From the NCBI RefSeq assembly GCF_016907365.1, contig NZ_JAFBBV010000001.1, positions 806,001 through 870,000 of the forward strand: a stretch of 64,000 nt of DNA. The letters run 5' to 3'. The position numbers were made by a program, and so were the translations under genes. Of this stretch, positions 36,982 to 47,200 are shown in pieces. Source of the stretch: Oerskovia paurometabola. GTDB lineage: Bacteria > Actinomycetota > Actinomycetes > Actinomycetales > Cellulomonadaceae. Position 1 is the first letter of the stretch, and every line of letters starts with the position of its first letter. The notes below the pieces were generated by a model, which did no database searches, was not told where the DNA came from, and saw only the letters and a program-made list of their open reading frames with translations.

Positions 36982-39818
36982 GGGCGCCTCCTCTCGTCGC
37001 TCCGCAGCGACACCAGCTCGGCGAGCGCCGCGGTGCTGAGCTCCGAGATCGCTCCCTCGACACCCCCGGCGCCCAGCACGGCGTCGGCGAGCTCCCTCTT
37101 GGACTCGATCATGCGGGCGATGTGCTCCTCGATGGTTCCCTCGCTGGTCAGGCGGTGCATCTGGACGGGTCGCGTCTGCCCGATCCGGTAGGCACGGTCG
37201 GTCGCCTGCTCCTCGACGGCGGGGTTCCACCAGCGGTCGAAGTGGATGACGTGGTCGGCCCGGGTGAGGTTGAGACCGGTCCCGGCGGCCTTGAGCGAGA
37301 GCAGGAACACGGGCGGCATCTCCTCGGTCGCCTGGAAGCGCGCGACCATCTGCTCGCGCTGCGCCACGGGTGTCCCGCCGTGCAGCAGCATGGTCGGCAC
37401 GCCGCGCCGGCCGAGGTACGTCTCGAGCAGCCGGGCCATCGCGACGTACTGCGTGAACACGAGGACCGCGCCCTCCTCGGCCCGGATCGTCGTGACGAGC
37501 TCGATGAACGCGTCGAGCTTGCCCGACCTCCCCGACAACCGGGGATCCTTCTCGTGCAGGTACTGCGCCGGATGGTTGCAGATCTGCTTGAGGTGCGTGA
37601 GCAGGCCGCCGATCATGGCGCGGCGCCCCATGCCCTCGGCCCGGTCGATCTCCTCGAGGGCCGACCGGACCGCGCCCTCGTAGAGCCCGACCTGCTCGGC
37701 CGTGAGCGGCACCACCTGGTCGGTCACGGTCTTGGGCGGCAGCTCGGGCGCGATCCCCGGGTCGGACTTGCGCCGCCGCAGCAGGAACGGCCGCACCAGG
37801 CGCGAGAGGCGTTCGGCGAGGACCGGGTCGCGGGTCCTCTCGATCGGGTCTGCCCAACGTCGCCGGAACTGCCCGCGCGTGCCCAGGAGCCCCGGGTTGA
37901 GCCAGTCCATGACGGCCCACAGCTCGGTGAGGTTGTTCTCCACCGGGGTCCCGGACAGCGCGACGCGCGCCTCGGCGGGGATCGTGCGCAGTGCCTTCGC
38001 GGTGCCGGACCCGGGGTTCTTGACGTGCTGCGCCTCGTCCGCGACGAGGAGCCCCCACCGGTGCGCACCCAGCACGGGCGTGGTGCGGGAGGCGTCGGAC
38101 AGGACGGTCCCGTAGGTCGTCAGCACGAACCCGTCGTCGACCCCACGCAGGTCGCGCGACGCCCCGTGGAATCGGCGCACCGCGACGCCGGGCGCGAACC
38201 GGCGGATCTCCTGCTCCCAGTTGCCCAGGAGGGAGGCCGGGCACACGACCAGGGTGGGTCCCGTGCCCGCGCCGCCCACCTGCGGCGGTGCGGCGTCGTC
38301 GGGCCGGGCGCGGTGCAGGTGCAGCGCGATGAGCGTGATCGTCTTGCCGAGGCCCATGTCGTCGGCGAGGCACGCGCCGAGCCCCAGACCGGTCAGCCGC
38401 GCGAGCCAGCGCAGGCCGTCGAGCTGGTAGTCGCGCAGCGAGGCGTCCAGCCCGTCCGGCACGACGACGTCGCGCGCCGGGGCCGGGTCCTCGAGCTCGG
38501 CGCGGAGCCGGTCGAGCCACGGCGTCGGTGTCACGGCCAGGTCCTGCTCTCCCACGCGGGCCACGCCCGTGAGCGCTGCCGCGACGGCGTCGAGCGCTGA
38601 GACGGGCTGGGCCGCGCGCCGCGTCGCGGCGTGCGCCGCGGCCGGGTCGGCGAGGACCCACCGCCCCCGCAGGCGCACGACGGCGGAGCGCCCCTCGGCA
38701 TGGACGCGCGCCAGGTGCTCGCGCTCGGCCGCAGTGAGGCGGACCCCGTCGAGCGTCAGCTCGTGCGTGAGCATCATGGGGCTCGACGCGACCCCTGACC
38801 GGTCCGTGACGGGCCCGGCACGCAGCAGGGCGGGGAGGGCGCCGGCCGCGTCGGGGGCCTCGGTCGGCGAGAAGACCGCGACGGACCGGACCTGGCCGGC
38901 GAGGCTCGCGGGCCACTCGACGCCGATCCCCGTCGCGGCGAGTGCCGCAGCGCCCCCGGCGAGGAGCTCGCGCACGTCGGCCGGGGCGAGGACGAGGTCG
39001 CCGGGGACGGGCTGGTCGAGCAGCCCGTCGAGCGGGGGCCAGGCATGGGCTCCCGCGCGCAGCCGGACCAGGACGTCGCCGAGCGCGTCGCGCGCGCCGG
39101 GGTCCGTGCGGGCGGCGGTCCACAGCTCGTCGGCCGTCCGTGCACCGTCACGACCGTGCGTGACGACGGTCGCGAGCCAGTCGCTCCTCGCGAGGTCGCC
39201 GTCGGCGGTGGGCCGGTCGCTCGACAGGGGGTCGAGCCGGAGGCTCACCGTGACCCGCGGGTCGAGCAGCGCGGCGACGTCACGGGCCCAGGCGGCGAGG
39301 CCGTCCTGCGCCTCGTCCTCCGCGGCAGGTCGGTCGTCAGGGGCGGCCTCGACCAGCTGCCCAGCCGGGCCCGGCGGCACGCCGACGGCCGTCGCAGCGC
39401 GTCGGACCCAGGTGCTCGCGACCACGTCCATGATCCGCCGCACGGTGTCGGCGCGCGTCGCCCGGTCGGAGCCTTCCCAGAGCACGAACCCGTCGACGTC
39501 ATGGTCGGCGCGAGGGGCGATCTCGCCCACCAGCGCCCCTTCGGCTCCCTCGGGCATGGCATCCGCAAGGGCGTCCACGCGGTCGAGGGCGGCACCGTCG
39601 AGCGGGGCCACCCGCCACCCTGCGGAGCCTGCGGCGACCGCGGGCACGAGGCGACCGGCCGCGACGTGTCCCAGGGCCTCGGCGCACACTGCTCCCCAGA
39701 ACACCTCGGCGGGGCTGCCGTCTCCCGCCGCCCAGGCGTCGAGCAGGGCGTCGACGCGTGGTGGGTGCCCGCCGCCCGAGGTCGAGCCGGTGGTCGGGTG
39801 TGGCGCTGGTCGCGGCAC
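36978..39818 (-). CDS. SNF2-family DNA translocase/helicase
   Basis: 946 residues. N-terminal 450 residues are the bacterial SNF2-associated domain. The motor follows: LADDMGLGKTIT (Walker A), LVVCPASLLGNWEQEI, VADEAQHVKNP (DEAQ box), ALSGTPVENNLTELW, then the helicase C lobe with VFTQYVAM, SLKAAGTGLNLT and DRAYRIGQTRPVQ. All seven motifs are present. It is coupled to the SWIM gene downstream. Related pairs occur in many Actinobacteria; physiological role undefined, probably DNA repair or transcription recycling (RapA-like). Confidence 0.93.
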   Translation of the reverse strand: MPRPAPHPTTGSTSGGGHPPRVDALLDAWAAGDGSPAEVFWGAVCAEALGHVAAGRLVPAVAAGSAGWRVAPLDGAALDRVDALADAMPEGAEGALVGEIAPRADHDVDGFVLWEGSDRATRADTVRRIMDVVASTWVRRAATAVGVPPGPAGQLVEAAPDDRPAAEDEAQDGLAAWARDVAALLDPRVTVSLRLDPLSSDRPTADGDLARSDWLATVVTHGRDGARTADELWTAARTDPGARDALGDVLVRLRAGAHAWPPLDGLLDQPVPGDLVLAPADVRELLAGGAAALAATGIGVEWPASLAGQVRSVAVFSPTEAPDAAGALPALLRAGPVTDRSGVASSPMMLTHELTLDGVRLTAAEREHLARVHAEGRSAVVRLRGRWVLADPAAAHAATRRAAQPVSALDAVAAALTGVARVGEQDLAVTPTPWLDRLRAELEDPAPARDVVVPDGLDASLRDYQLDGLRWLARLTGLGLGACLADDMGLGKTITLIALHLHRARPDDAAPPQVGGAGTGPTLVVCPASLLGNWEQEIRRFAPGVAVRRFHGASRDLRGVDDGFVLTTYGTVLSDASRTTPVLGAHRWGLLVADEAQHVKNPGSGTAKALRTIPAEARVALSGTPVENNLTELWAVMDWLNPGLLGTRGQFRRRWADPIERTRDPVLAERLSRLVRPFLLRRRKSDPGIAPELPPKTVTDQVVPLTAEQVGLYEGAVRSALEEIDRAEGMGRRAMIGGLLTHLKQICNHPAQYLHEKDPRLSGRSGKLDAFIELVTTIRAEEGAVLVFTQYVAMARLLETYLGRRGVPTMLLHGGTPVAQREQMVARFQATEEMPPVFLLSLKAAGTGLNLTRADHVIHFDRWWNPAVEEQATDRAYRIGQTRPVQMHRLTSEGTIEEHIARMIESKRELADAVLGAGGVEGAISELSTAALAELVSLRSDERRRP

Positions 39819-39865
39819 AGGACCTCTTTCCTGGTGCGTCGTACGGCAGTCTTCCGAGCGATCAA

Positions 39866-39878
39866 CGTACGATGTACG
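39866..39878. promoter_or_regulatory. Candidate TetR operator (CGTAC-GAT-GTACG)
   Basis: Perfect 5-bp inverted repeat with a 3-bp spacer between the divergent SNF2 and TetR genes, 75 bp before the TetR start. Size and form suit autoregulation by a TetR dimer. Confidence 0.45.
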
Positions 39879-39952
39879 CAGATCATTCCCGACAGGTCGG
39901 GCATCCGTCGGGTCCCCTCGATGATCCCCGATCGCTCACGAGGAGGCAGCCC

Positions 39953-40732
39953 GTGCCGACCCCGACGGCTCCCGCACCGCCCGCCACGACCCCGCGCGAC
40001 CCCGCGCGCACCCTCGCCCTCCTGTGGGGCCTGCACGCGGACCGTGGCGCGCGCGGACCCCAGCAGTCCCGGACGCCCGACGAGGTGGCGAGCGCCGCCG
40101 TCGGGCTCGCGGACGCCGAGGGGGCGCTCACCGGCCTGTCCATGCGCAAGGTGGCCGCCGAGCTGGGGATCGGCACCATGTCCCTCTACACGTACGTCCA
40201 GAACAAGGACGACCTCGTCGACCTCGTGGTCGACCGTGCGTACGGCGAGCTCTACCCGCACGGGGAGGCCCCGGGAGCGACCTGGCAGGATCGCCTGCGC
40301 TCGGTGGCACGCGCCAACTGGGACCTGTTCGCGCGGCACCCGTGGCTCCTCGACATCGACCTCGCGCGCCCCGTCCTCGGCCCGGGCGAGACCCGCAAGT
40401 ACGACGTCGAGCTGCGGGCGATCGACGGCATCGGGCTCGACGACGTCGCGATGGACGCGACCGTGACGCTCGTCGTCGGGCAGGCGACCACCGCGGCGCG
40501 GCGGGCGCGCGCGGCCCGGCTCGCGCACGAGGAGAGCGGGCAGACCGACGACGAGTGGTGGGCCGTGAACGCCCCGCTCCTCGAACGGATCAGCGAGATG
40601 AGCACGTTCGCCGTCGCCGGGAGGGTGGGTGCCACGGTCGGCGAGGCGCAGCAGTCCGCCTACTCGGCCGAGGCGGAGCTGGAGTTCGGGATCGACCGCA
40701 TCGTCGCGGGCGTGCAGGCACTGGTCGCGTGA
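39953..40732 (+). CDS. TetR-family transcriptional regulator
   Basis: 259 residues. A Pro/Thr/Ala-rich N-terminal 35 residues, then the helix-turn-helix LSMRKVAAELGIGTMSLYTYVQNKDDLVDLV and a TetR_C_1-type ligand domain. GTG at 39953 has GAGGAGG upstream. It overlaps the following DUF998 gene by 4 bp, so the regulator probably controls that membrane protein. Ligand unknown. Confidence 0.9.
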   Translation: MPTPTAPAPPATTPRDPARTLALLWGLHADRGARGPQQSRTPDEVASAAVGLADAEGALTGLSMRKVAAELGIGTMSLYTYVQNKDDLVDLVVDRAYGELYPHGEAPGATWQDRLRSVARANWDLFARHPWLLDIDLARPVLGPGETRKYDVELRAIDGIGLDDVAMDATVTLVVGQATTAARRARAARLAHEESGQTDDEWWAVNAPLLERISEMSTFAVAGRVGATVGEAQQSAYSAEAELEFGIDRIVAGVQALVA

Positions 40733-41481
40733 GGTCCGCGCAGGCCCTCCGGACCGGACGCACCAGCCCGCTCGTCACGGTCGCCCAGGTCCTCCTGACC
40801 CTCGCGGGGATCCTCTACGTCGGGGTCGTCCTGGAGGCTGCCGCCGGGTGGCCCCTCGACCCGGCCCGCTCCTACCTGTCCGAGCTCGCCGCGCTCGACC
40901 AGCCGACGTCCGCGCTGTTCCGGGGCACCGACCTCGCCGCCGGGGCCCTCGTGGTGACGGGCCTCGCGGTCCTGGGCGTCGCGTACCGGCGTCGGCGTGC
41001 GGCCGGACACCCGGCGGCGACCCTCCTGCAGCGGGTGACGGCCTGGGCGCTCGTGGTGTTCGGGCTCGCCACCATGGCCGACGCCCTGCTGCCGCTCGAC
41101 TGTGCCCTGTCGGTCGGGAGCTGCGCCGCGCGCGAGGACGCAGGGGTCCTGAGCCCGGCCCACCAGGCGCACACGTTCTCGAGCGTCGCGTCGGGGATCG
41201 GCTCGTTCGTCGCGAGCGCAGGCGTCGTGTGGCTCGCGCGTTCCCGACGGCGCACCCTCCTCGGGTTCACGGCCCGCCTCGCCGGCGCCCTGGGGCCCGT
41301 CCTGGGCGTCGTGACCGGCACGATCGGCATGTTCGGCAGCCCGCTGCCCCTCGGCACGGGCATCGCGCAGCGCATCCAGATCGTCGCGTTCTCGGTCGTC
41401 CTGGTCCTCGCGGTGCAGGTCCTGCGGATCCCCGCAGCCTCATCCACAGCCTCCTCCGAGGCGGGTCCCAGGGACGCGTGA
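40729..41481 (+). CDS. DUF998 integral membrane protein
   Basis: 250 residues with six predicted helices. The extracellular loop has SYLSELAALDQPTSALFRGTD, a DUF998 hallmark, and two cysteines (LDCALSVGSC) that may pair. Function of the family is unknown. GTG at 40729 lies inside the TetR stop, giving a two-gene operon, with the hydrolase 13 bp further on. Confidence 0.82.
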   Translation: MRSAQALRTGRTSPLVTVAQVLLTLAGILYVGVVLEAAAGWPLDPARSYLSELAALDQPTSALFRGTDLAAGALVVTGLAVLGVAYRRRRAAGHPAATLLQRVTAWALVVFGLATMADALLPLDCALSVGSCAAREDAGVLSPAHQAHTFSSVASGIGSFVASAGVVWLARSRRRTLLGFTARLAGALGPVLGVVTGTIGMFGSPLPLGTGIAQRIQIVAFSVVLVLAVQVLRIPAASSTASSEAGPRDA

Positions 41482-41494
41482 TGGACTGGGCCCC

Positions 41495-42343
41495 ATGACG
41501 ACGGCGACCCCGCCCCCCGCCACGTGGGTCATCCTGCCCGGCCTCCTGCTGGCCCCCTCCGACATGGAGCCGCTCGCGCGCGTGGTGCGGGACCAGTTCC
41601 CGGCCGCGACCGTGCTCGTGCTCGACTCGTGGGAGACCGCCGTCACCGCGCCCGTCGCCGCGATCCGGGCGTCGCTCGGCCTGGCCGGTCGGCATGCGTC
41701 CGCGAGCATCGGCCTCGTGGGGCACAGCGTCGGCGGTCTCGCCGCGATCGAGTGGGCGCTGTCGTTCCCCGAGGAGCTCGGGGCCGTGGTCCTGCTCGAC
41801 CCGACGGCTCCGTTCCTGCCGCGACGTCCCGAGCGGCCCGCCCCGGTCGGCGCGACGCTGCTCGCCGAGAGGCTCGTCCACGCGGGCGGCACCCTGCTCT
41901 CGCGTTGCGGGGCGGTGACGAGGCGCGGGCCTGCGCTGCGCCGTCGGGCCTGGTACGACGGCACGCACCGCCCCGACCCCATGCCCGACGACGAGGCCGC
42001 CCGCCGCTACGGCACGCCGGAGGCCTGGCGCCTGCTGGTGGGGCAGTACGAGCAGAGCTGGTCGCAGGCCGAGCGTGTCACCGAGCTGTTCGCCGACCGC
42101 TCCGACGCGCTCGACCTGCTCGCGGTACGCCCCGTCCAGCTCGTCGGGTGGGGGACGCGCGGGCAGGGCCCGTTCCTGCGGGAGGAGCGCGAGCTCGGGG
42201 CGCGCCTGGGCGCGCAGGTCTACGGCCTCCCGGGGGAGGGGCACCTGTTCCCGCTCACGAGGCCCGACGTCGTCGCGCAGGTCCTGCGTGGAGAGGTCCC
42301 CGACGGGGCGCTCGCACCCGACGCGGACGCCGCCTTCCGGTAG
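41495..42343 (+). CDS. Alpha/beta hydrolase
   Basis: 282 residues. WVILPGLLLAPSDMEPLA opening, nucleophile elbow LVGHSVGGLAAIEW, and C-terminal LPGEGHLFPLTRP with the catalytic His. The acid is likely in the segment VQLVGWGTRG-on, but is not clear. Follows DUF998 by 13 bp, so probably in the TetR operon. It converges on the VanY gene with only 9 bp between stops. Confidence 0.82.
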   Translation: MTTATPPPATWVILPGLLLAPSDMEPLARVVRDQFPAATVLVLDSWETAVTAPVAAIRASLGLAGRHASASIGLVGHSVGGLAAIEWALSFPEELGAVVLLDPTAPFLPRRPERPAPVGATLLAERLVHAGGTLLSRCGAVTRRGPALRRRAWYDGTHRPDPMPDDEAARRYGTPEAWRLLVGQYEQSWSQAERVTELFADRSDALDLLAVRPVQLVGWGTRGQGPFLREERELGARLGAQVYGLPGEGHLFPLTRPDVVAQVLRGEVPDGALAPDADAAFR

Positions 42344-42352
42344 AGCGGGCGG

Positions 42353-43903
42353 CTACCAGCCGGCCGCGTACTCGAAGTGCCAGGGCTCGGGCTTCGACCC
42401 GTTGGGACGAGCCCACGCCGGGTTGTCCCACCCGTACAGCGGGGCGTTCGCGCGCAGCCACTTGTACTGTGCCGATCCCGGGCTCGACGCCGGAGCGGCG
42501 AGGTCGATCGCCAGACCCCAGCCGTGGTTGGACGTCCCCGGGACGGCCGCCAGGCCGGGCTTGGCGGCGCGGGTCGAGACCTGCTCCGAGAAGGAGCGGT
42601 ACGAGTCCGTCATGGGGATGGCCGCACCGAACCGCTGCGCGTACGCGGCGGACAGCTCCTCGAGCATCGCGGCCGCGTCGCAGCGCAGCGAGTGCCTCGG
42701 GGCGAACGACAACGACGTGAGTGCGGACGCCGGGATCTTGCCGTTCGCGAAGTTGGCGGAGCCGCACTGGTCGAGCAGCGTGGCCGCACGGACGCGGCGC
42801 TCGGCCGCGAGCTCTGCCGGGGTCGCGGGGGCCGGGGTGACGACCGACTTGGACGTCTCGCCGAAGTCGTTGAGCTGCATGGCCATCTTGTCCATCGCCT
42901 GGCCGAGGTCTGCGGTCGTGACCGGACCTGTCGCCACCTCGTCCTGTGCGACCGTCGTGTCGGCGACCTCGACGCTGTCCGCGAGCGACGCGCGCTCGGT
43001 CGAGCGCGACGCCCGCTGCGAACCCTCGCTGCGCTCGGCGAGGATCGACTCCTTGAGCGCGACGAGCTCGGCACGCGCCGTCTCGAGCTCATGGGTGGGG
43101 GTCGAGGAGGCCTCGGCGCGAGCCAGCAGAGCCTCCGCCTTGGCGATCATGTCGTCGTCGGCAGCGAGGGTCGTGGTGTTCGTCCCCTCGTCGTCGGCGA
43201 GGTCCGCCTGCTGCCCGCCGGGGGCCAGGTCGCCCGACGCCGTGCCGGGGATGATCATGGGCACGCACGCCAGGGCGCCGACGAACGCCGCGCCCGTCGC
43301 GGCGCGCGCCACGAGACGCGAGCCGAACAACGTGCCGCGTGCCGGCGTCGCGGGAGCCACCGGTGTGGCCGCGGTCGCGGGGGCACCCGACTTGCGCTCG
43401 CGCCGGCTCAGCGGCGGGAAGACCGGGCCGTCGAGCGCCGGCGTCGTGGAGGCGTCTGCCGGTCCGGCGGCGACGACCGGCGTCGGAGCCGAGCGCAGAG
43501 GGGTCGGCGCGGGGACCATGACGACGGGGATCTCGCCCGAGGGGGTCTGGAGCGGTGCCACGGCCTCAGGGGCCGCGCGCCGGATGCCGGTCGGCGGGAA
43601 CGGAGCGGTCCGAGGCGCTACCGTGACGGCGACCTGCGGAGCGGGGGCGACCGGGGTGGCTGCGGTCGGCACGGGGAACGGTACGAGAGGGGCCGGGTGG
43701 GGCGCGGCCTGCGGCACGGCGAACGTCGCGGGACGCGTCATGGCGGTGTGCCGGTGCTCGACCTGCAGGTGGTCGGCGGGAGGGCGTCCTTCGCGTCCGG
43801 CCGCGGCGAGCTCTCGCGCGCGAAGCTCGGCCTGACGTTGACGCCGCGTGGGGGTCGGCGCCGCGCCGTGCGGGCGCTGCTGGACCGGTGCGGACGTTTC
43901 CAC
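42353..43903 (-). CDS. VanY-like M15 D-alanyl-D-alanine carboxypeptidase with long N-terminal region
   Basis: 516 residues. A long Pro/Ala/Arg-rich cytoplasmic part (about 1-195) leads to one transmembrane helix (ATGAAFVGALACVPMIIPG) and an extracellular helical, probably coiled-coil, stretch (DDMIAKAEALLARAEAS...). The M15B peptidase at the C-terminus has SYRSFSEQ, GTSNHGWGLAIDLA and EPWHFEY, which supply the zinc His/Asp/His and the Glu base. It trims peptidoglycan stem peptides. GTG at 43903 has AGGAG upstream; the frame stays open to 43999. Confidence 0.88.
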   Translation of the reverse strand: METSAPVQQRPHGAAPTPTRRQRQAELRARELAAAGREGRPPADHLQVEHRHTAMTRPATFAVPQAAPHPAPLVPFPVPTAATPVAPAPQVAVTVAPRTAPFPPTGIRRAAPEAVAPLQTPSGEIPVVMVPAPTPLRSAPTPVVAAGPADASTTPALDGPVFPPLSRRERKSGAPATAATPVAPATPARGTLFGSRLVARAATGAAFVGALACVPMIIPGTASGDLAPGGQQADLADDEGTNTTTLAADDDMIAKAEALLARAEASSTPTHELETARAELVALKESILAERSEGSQRASRSTERASLADSVEVADTTVAQDEVATGPVTTADLGQAMDKMAMQLNDFGETSKSVVTPAPATPAELAAERRVRAATLLDQCGSANFANGKIPASALTSLSFAPRHSLRCDAAAMLEELSAAYAQRFGAAIPMTDSYRSFSEQVSTRAAKPGLAAVPGTSNHGWGLAIDLAAPASSPGSAQYKWLRANAPLYGWDNPAWARPNGSKPEPWHFEYAAGW

Positions 43904-44200
43904 CTGACGTGACTCCTGTGCTCTGGGACGGCCTCCGGCAGGAGGTCGGTACTGACTTCGTGGTGCGGGAGCCAGTGGTCGTTGCCGTCCGTCGTGCACC
44001 CGATCGCGGCCTACGTTACTCGTTCGTTATCGATGCGCGGAACCCCGTCGGGCCCCGATGTGACCGGGGCCGCACGATGGTGCGGAAAACTCGTCCGATC
44101 CCGCCCGCGTACTCTTCCGCGGCCGGCCGACGGGTGTCCGGTACGTCAGGGTTGGCGCGGGTCGACCGTCGCCCGGTCGGGCGGCCGGCCCCACGGCCTG
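43904..44200. promoter_or_regulatory. Upstream region of the VanY-like gene
   Basis: Gene-free 297 bp. It contains a direct repeat CGTTAC-N5-CGTTAT (44014-44030, 11-bp period; TAACG-type on the minus strand) resembling MtrA-type sites, and a 7-bp GGCCCCG/CGGGGCC hairpin (44051-44071) that may end the lysX transcript. No recognised riboswitch. Confidence 0.4.
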
Positions 44201-47200
44201 TCAGCCCCGCCCCGACGGGCGGACGAACGGGAACGCGAGCGTCTCGCGGATGCTCGCCCCGATGAGCATCATGTAGACGCGGTCCACCCCGATCCCGAGC
44301 CCGCCCGTGGGCGGCATCGCGAACTCGAGGGCGGACAGGAACTCCTCGTCGACCTCCATGGCCTCGGGGTCGCCCGCCGCGGCGAGCAGCGACTGCTGCG
44401 TGAGCCGGTTGCGCTGGTCCACGGGGTCGATGAGCTCCGAGTAGGCGGTGCCCAGCTCGGCGCCGAACGCCACGAGGTCCCACCGCTCGGCGAGCCGCGG
44501 GTCGCGGCGGTGCGTGCGGGTCAGGGGAGAGGTCTCGAGCGGGAAGTCGGTGTAGAAGGTCGGCTCGACCGTCTGCCCCTCGACGAACGCGTCGTAGAGC
44601 TCGGTCACGATCGCTCCGTGCGTCATGTCGGGCGTGAAGTGGACGCCCTTCTCCTCGCAGATCGCCTGGAGCGTGGCCATCGGGGTGTCCGGCGTGACCT
44701 CCTGGCCCACGGCACGGGACACGGCCCCGTGCACGGTACGGACGGGCCACTCGCCGTCGAGCCGGACCACGGTCCCGTCCGCCCGGCGGGAGACCGGTTC
44801 GCCGTGCACGGCGACCGCGGCCTCGACGATGAGGTCGCGTGTGAGCTCGCGCATCGTCGTGTAGTCGCCGTACGCCTGGTACGCCTCGAGCGACGTGAAC
44901 TCGGGGTTGTGGGTCGCGTCGACACCCTCGTTGCGGAAGTTGCGGCCCAGCTCGAAGACCCGACCGACGCCGCCGATCGCGAGCCGCTTGAGGAACAGCT
45001 CGGGCGCGATGCGCAGGTACAGGTCGAGGTCGTACGCGTTGATGTGCGTCGTGAAGGGTCGGGCGTTCGCACCGCCGTGCACGCGCTGCAGGATCGGGGT
45101 CTCGACCTCGATGAAGTCGCGGGCCGCGAGCGAGTCGCGCAGAGACTTCACGGCCTTGCTGCGTCCGCGCAGGATCTGCGCGGTCCGGGTGTCGAGGGCC
45201 AGCTCCATGTGCTTGAGCCTGACCTTGGCCTCGGCGTCGGCGAGGCCGCGGTGCTTGTCGGGCGGCGAGGTCAGGGCCTTGGACGCCATCTGCCACGCGC
45301 TCGCGTGCAGCGACAGCTCGCCGCGGCGGCTGCGGGTCAGGTCGCCCGTGACGCTCACCTGGTCGCCCAGGTCGACCGCGCGCCGCCAGAGCCCCAGGTC
45401 GGGACCGGGGCGGTCGGCCGTGAACATGACCTGGATCTCGTCGGTCCCCTCGCGCAGGTCCGCGAAGATCACGCCGCCGTGGTCGCGCAGGCGCACCACA
45501 CGCCCGACGACGGACACGTCGCCCTGGGGGGCCACGTCGCCCGGCGACGTGCTCGTCCCGGCCGGTGCCGCGCCGTCGGGCACCGGCGCGCCCTGCGTCT
45601 GCCCGATCGAGTGGCCCCGGCGCACCGCCTCGCCGATCGAGACGGTGCGCGGGACGGAGACGGGGTAGGGCTCCATGCCCGCCGCGCGCAGCACGCCGAG
45701 CTTCGCGTGGCGCGTGGCCTGCTGCTCGGTCAGGCGACGCGTGGGGGCGGAGACCGTGAGCAGCGCGGTCTCCTGGGCGCGCACCGCCTCGGCGAAGGCC
45801 GCGGAGACCTCGGGCCGGTGCAGGTCCGGCGAGCGGTCGCGGCGGTGGAACAGGTTCGGGGTGTTCGGCAGGAAGCCCTCGGCCTGGCCCACCGCGAAGA
45901 TGACCTGCGTGAGCTGGCCCGCGTTCTGGAAGCACAGCAGTCGCGGCTTCCAGTCCGGCAGGTACTTCTCGTTCGACTTGTACAGCGAGTCGAGCTGCCA
46001 GAACCGCGACGCGATGAGCAGCACCCGGCGGTTGAAACGCTGGATCGGGGTCGCGCCGATGCGCGCGCCCTGCTCGAACGAGCCGCGGAACATCGCGAAG
46101 TTCATCGAGATCCGGTCGACGCCCGCCCCGCGGCCGGCCTTGACGAGCTCGGTCACCATGAGCTCGGTGACGCCGCTGACGGCCTGCGGGTGGCGGCGCA
46201 TGACGTCGAGCGACAGGCCGCGGCGGCCCCACGGCACGAACGACAGGAGCCCGCGGGGGTTCCCCTCGGCGTCGTGCGCGGAGACGATCATCTCGCGCGG
46301 GTCGGCGGCGTCCCCGAGGCGGCTCAACGACATCGAGAAGCCCCGCTCCTCGCCGTGCCGCCACTCGTCGGCCGCGGCGACCAGAGCAGCGAGCTCGTCG
46401 GCCGGGATCTCGGCCTGGCGGCGCACCAGGACCCGGTAGCCCTCGCGCTCGGGGCGTGCGACCGCGTGCCGCACCGAGCGCATCGCCGGGCCGTCGAGCG
46501 TGAACGTCCGCGTGTTGATGATGGCCTCGTCGCCCAGGGCGATCGGGTGCAGGTCCACGGCCTGGAAGGCCTTGGCCCCCAGCTCGCTCGTCGACAGGAC
46601 CGCAGGCACCCAGCCGAACCGGCGGGCGTGCGCGCGCCACTGCTCGATCGCGTCGGGCCAGCTCGCCTTGTCGCCGATCGGGTCGCCCGCCGCGAGGCAC
46701 ACGCCGGAGATCACCCGGTAGGACACGGCCGCCCGCTGGTCCTGGGAGAAGATCGCGCTCCGGTCCCAGCGCGTCGCGAAGTACTCGAGCGAGTCGTCGC
46801 TCGGGTGCTCGAGCAGGAGCTTGCGCACCGCGAGCTCGTCGGCTGCCTCGACCTTGGCGTCGTGCGGGGCCGAACGCATGAAGACCGCGATCGCGAGCAC
46901 CAGGGCGAGCGCCGAGACCAGGCCCGCGACGAGCGCGAGCCACCCGGGACCGGAGCCGTCGGCGTGCAACGGGTAGTCGCTGGGCTTGAGACCCAGCGCG
47001 ACGGACAGGCTCCAGTTCACCCGGTTGCGGATCCCGTGCAGGGAGTTCGGCACGACCTCGAGCAGCAGGAGCGTGAGGAACGCCGAGACGGCCACGCCGC
47101 CCACGAGCACGAGGATCGCCCGCCACCACGCACCCTTGCTGACCCGGGCCGGGAACGCGGACCGGGCCGCGATCAGCAGGACCACCGCCACGACGGCCAC

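Noticed and set aside
43904..44200. c-di-AMP (ydaO) riboswitch before a cell-wall hydrolase
   Set aside because: I could not match the conserved core sequences on the minus strand.
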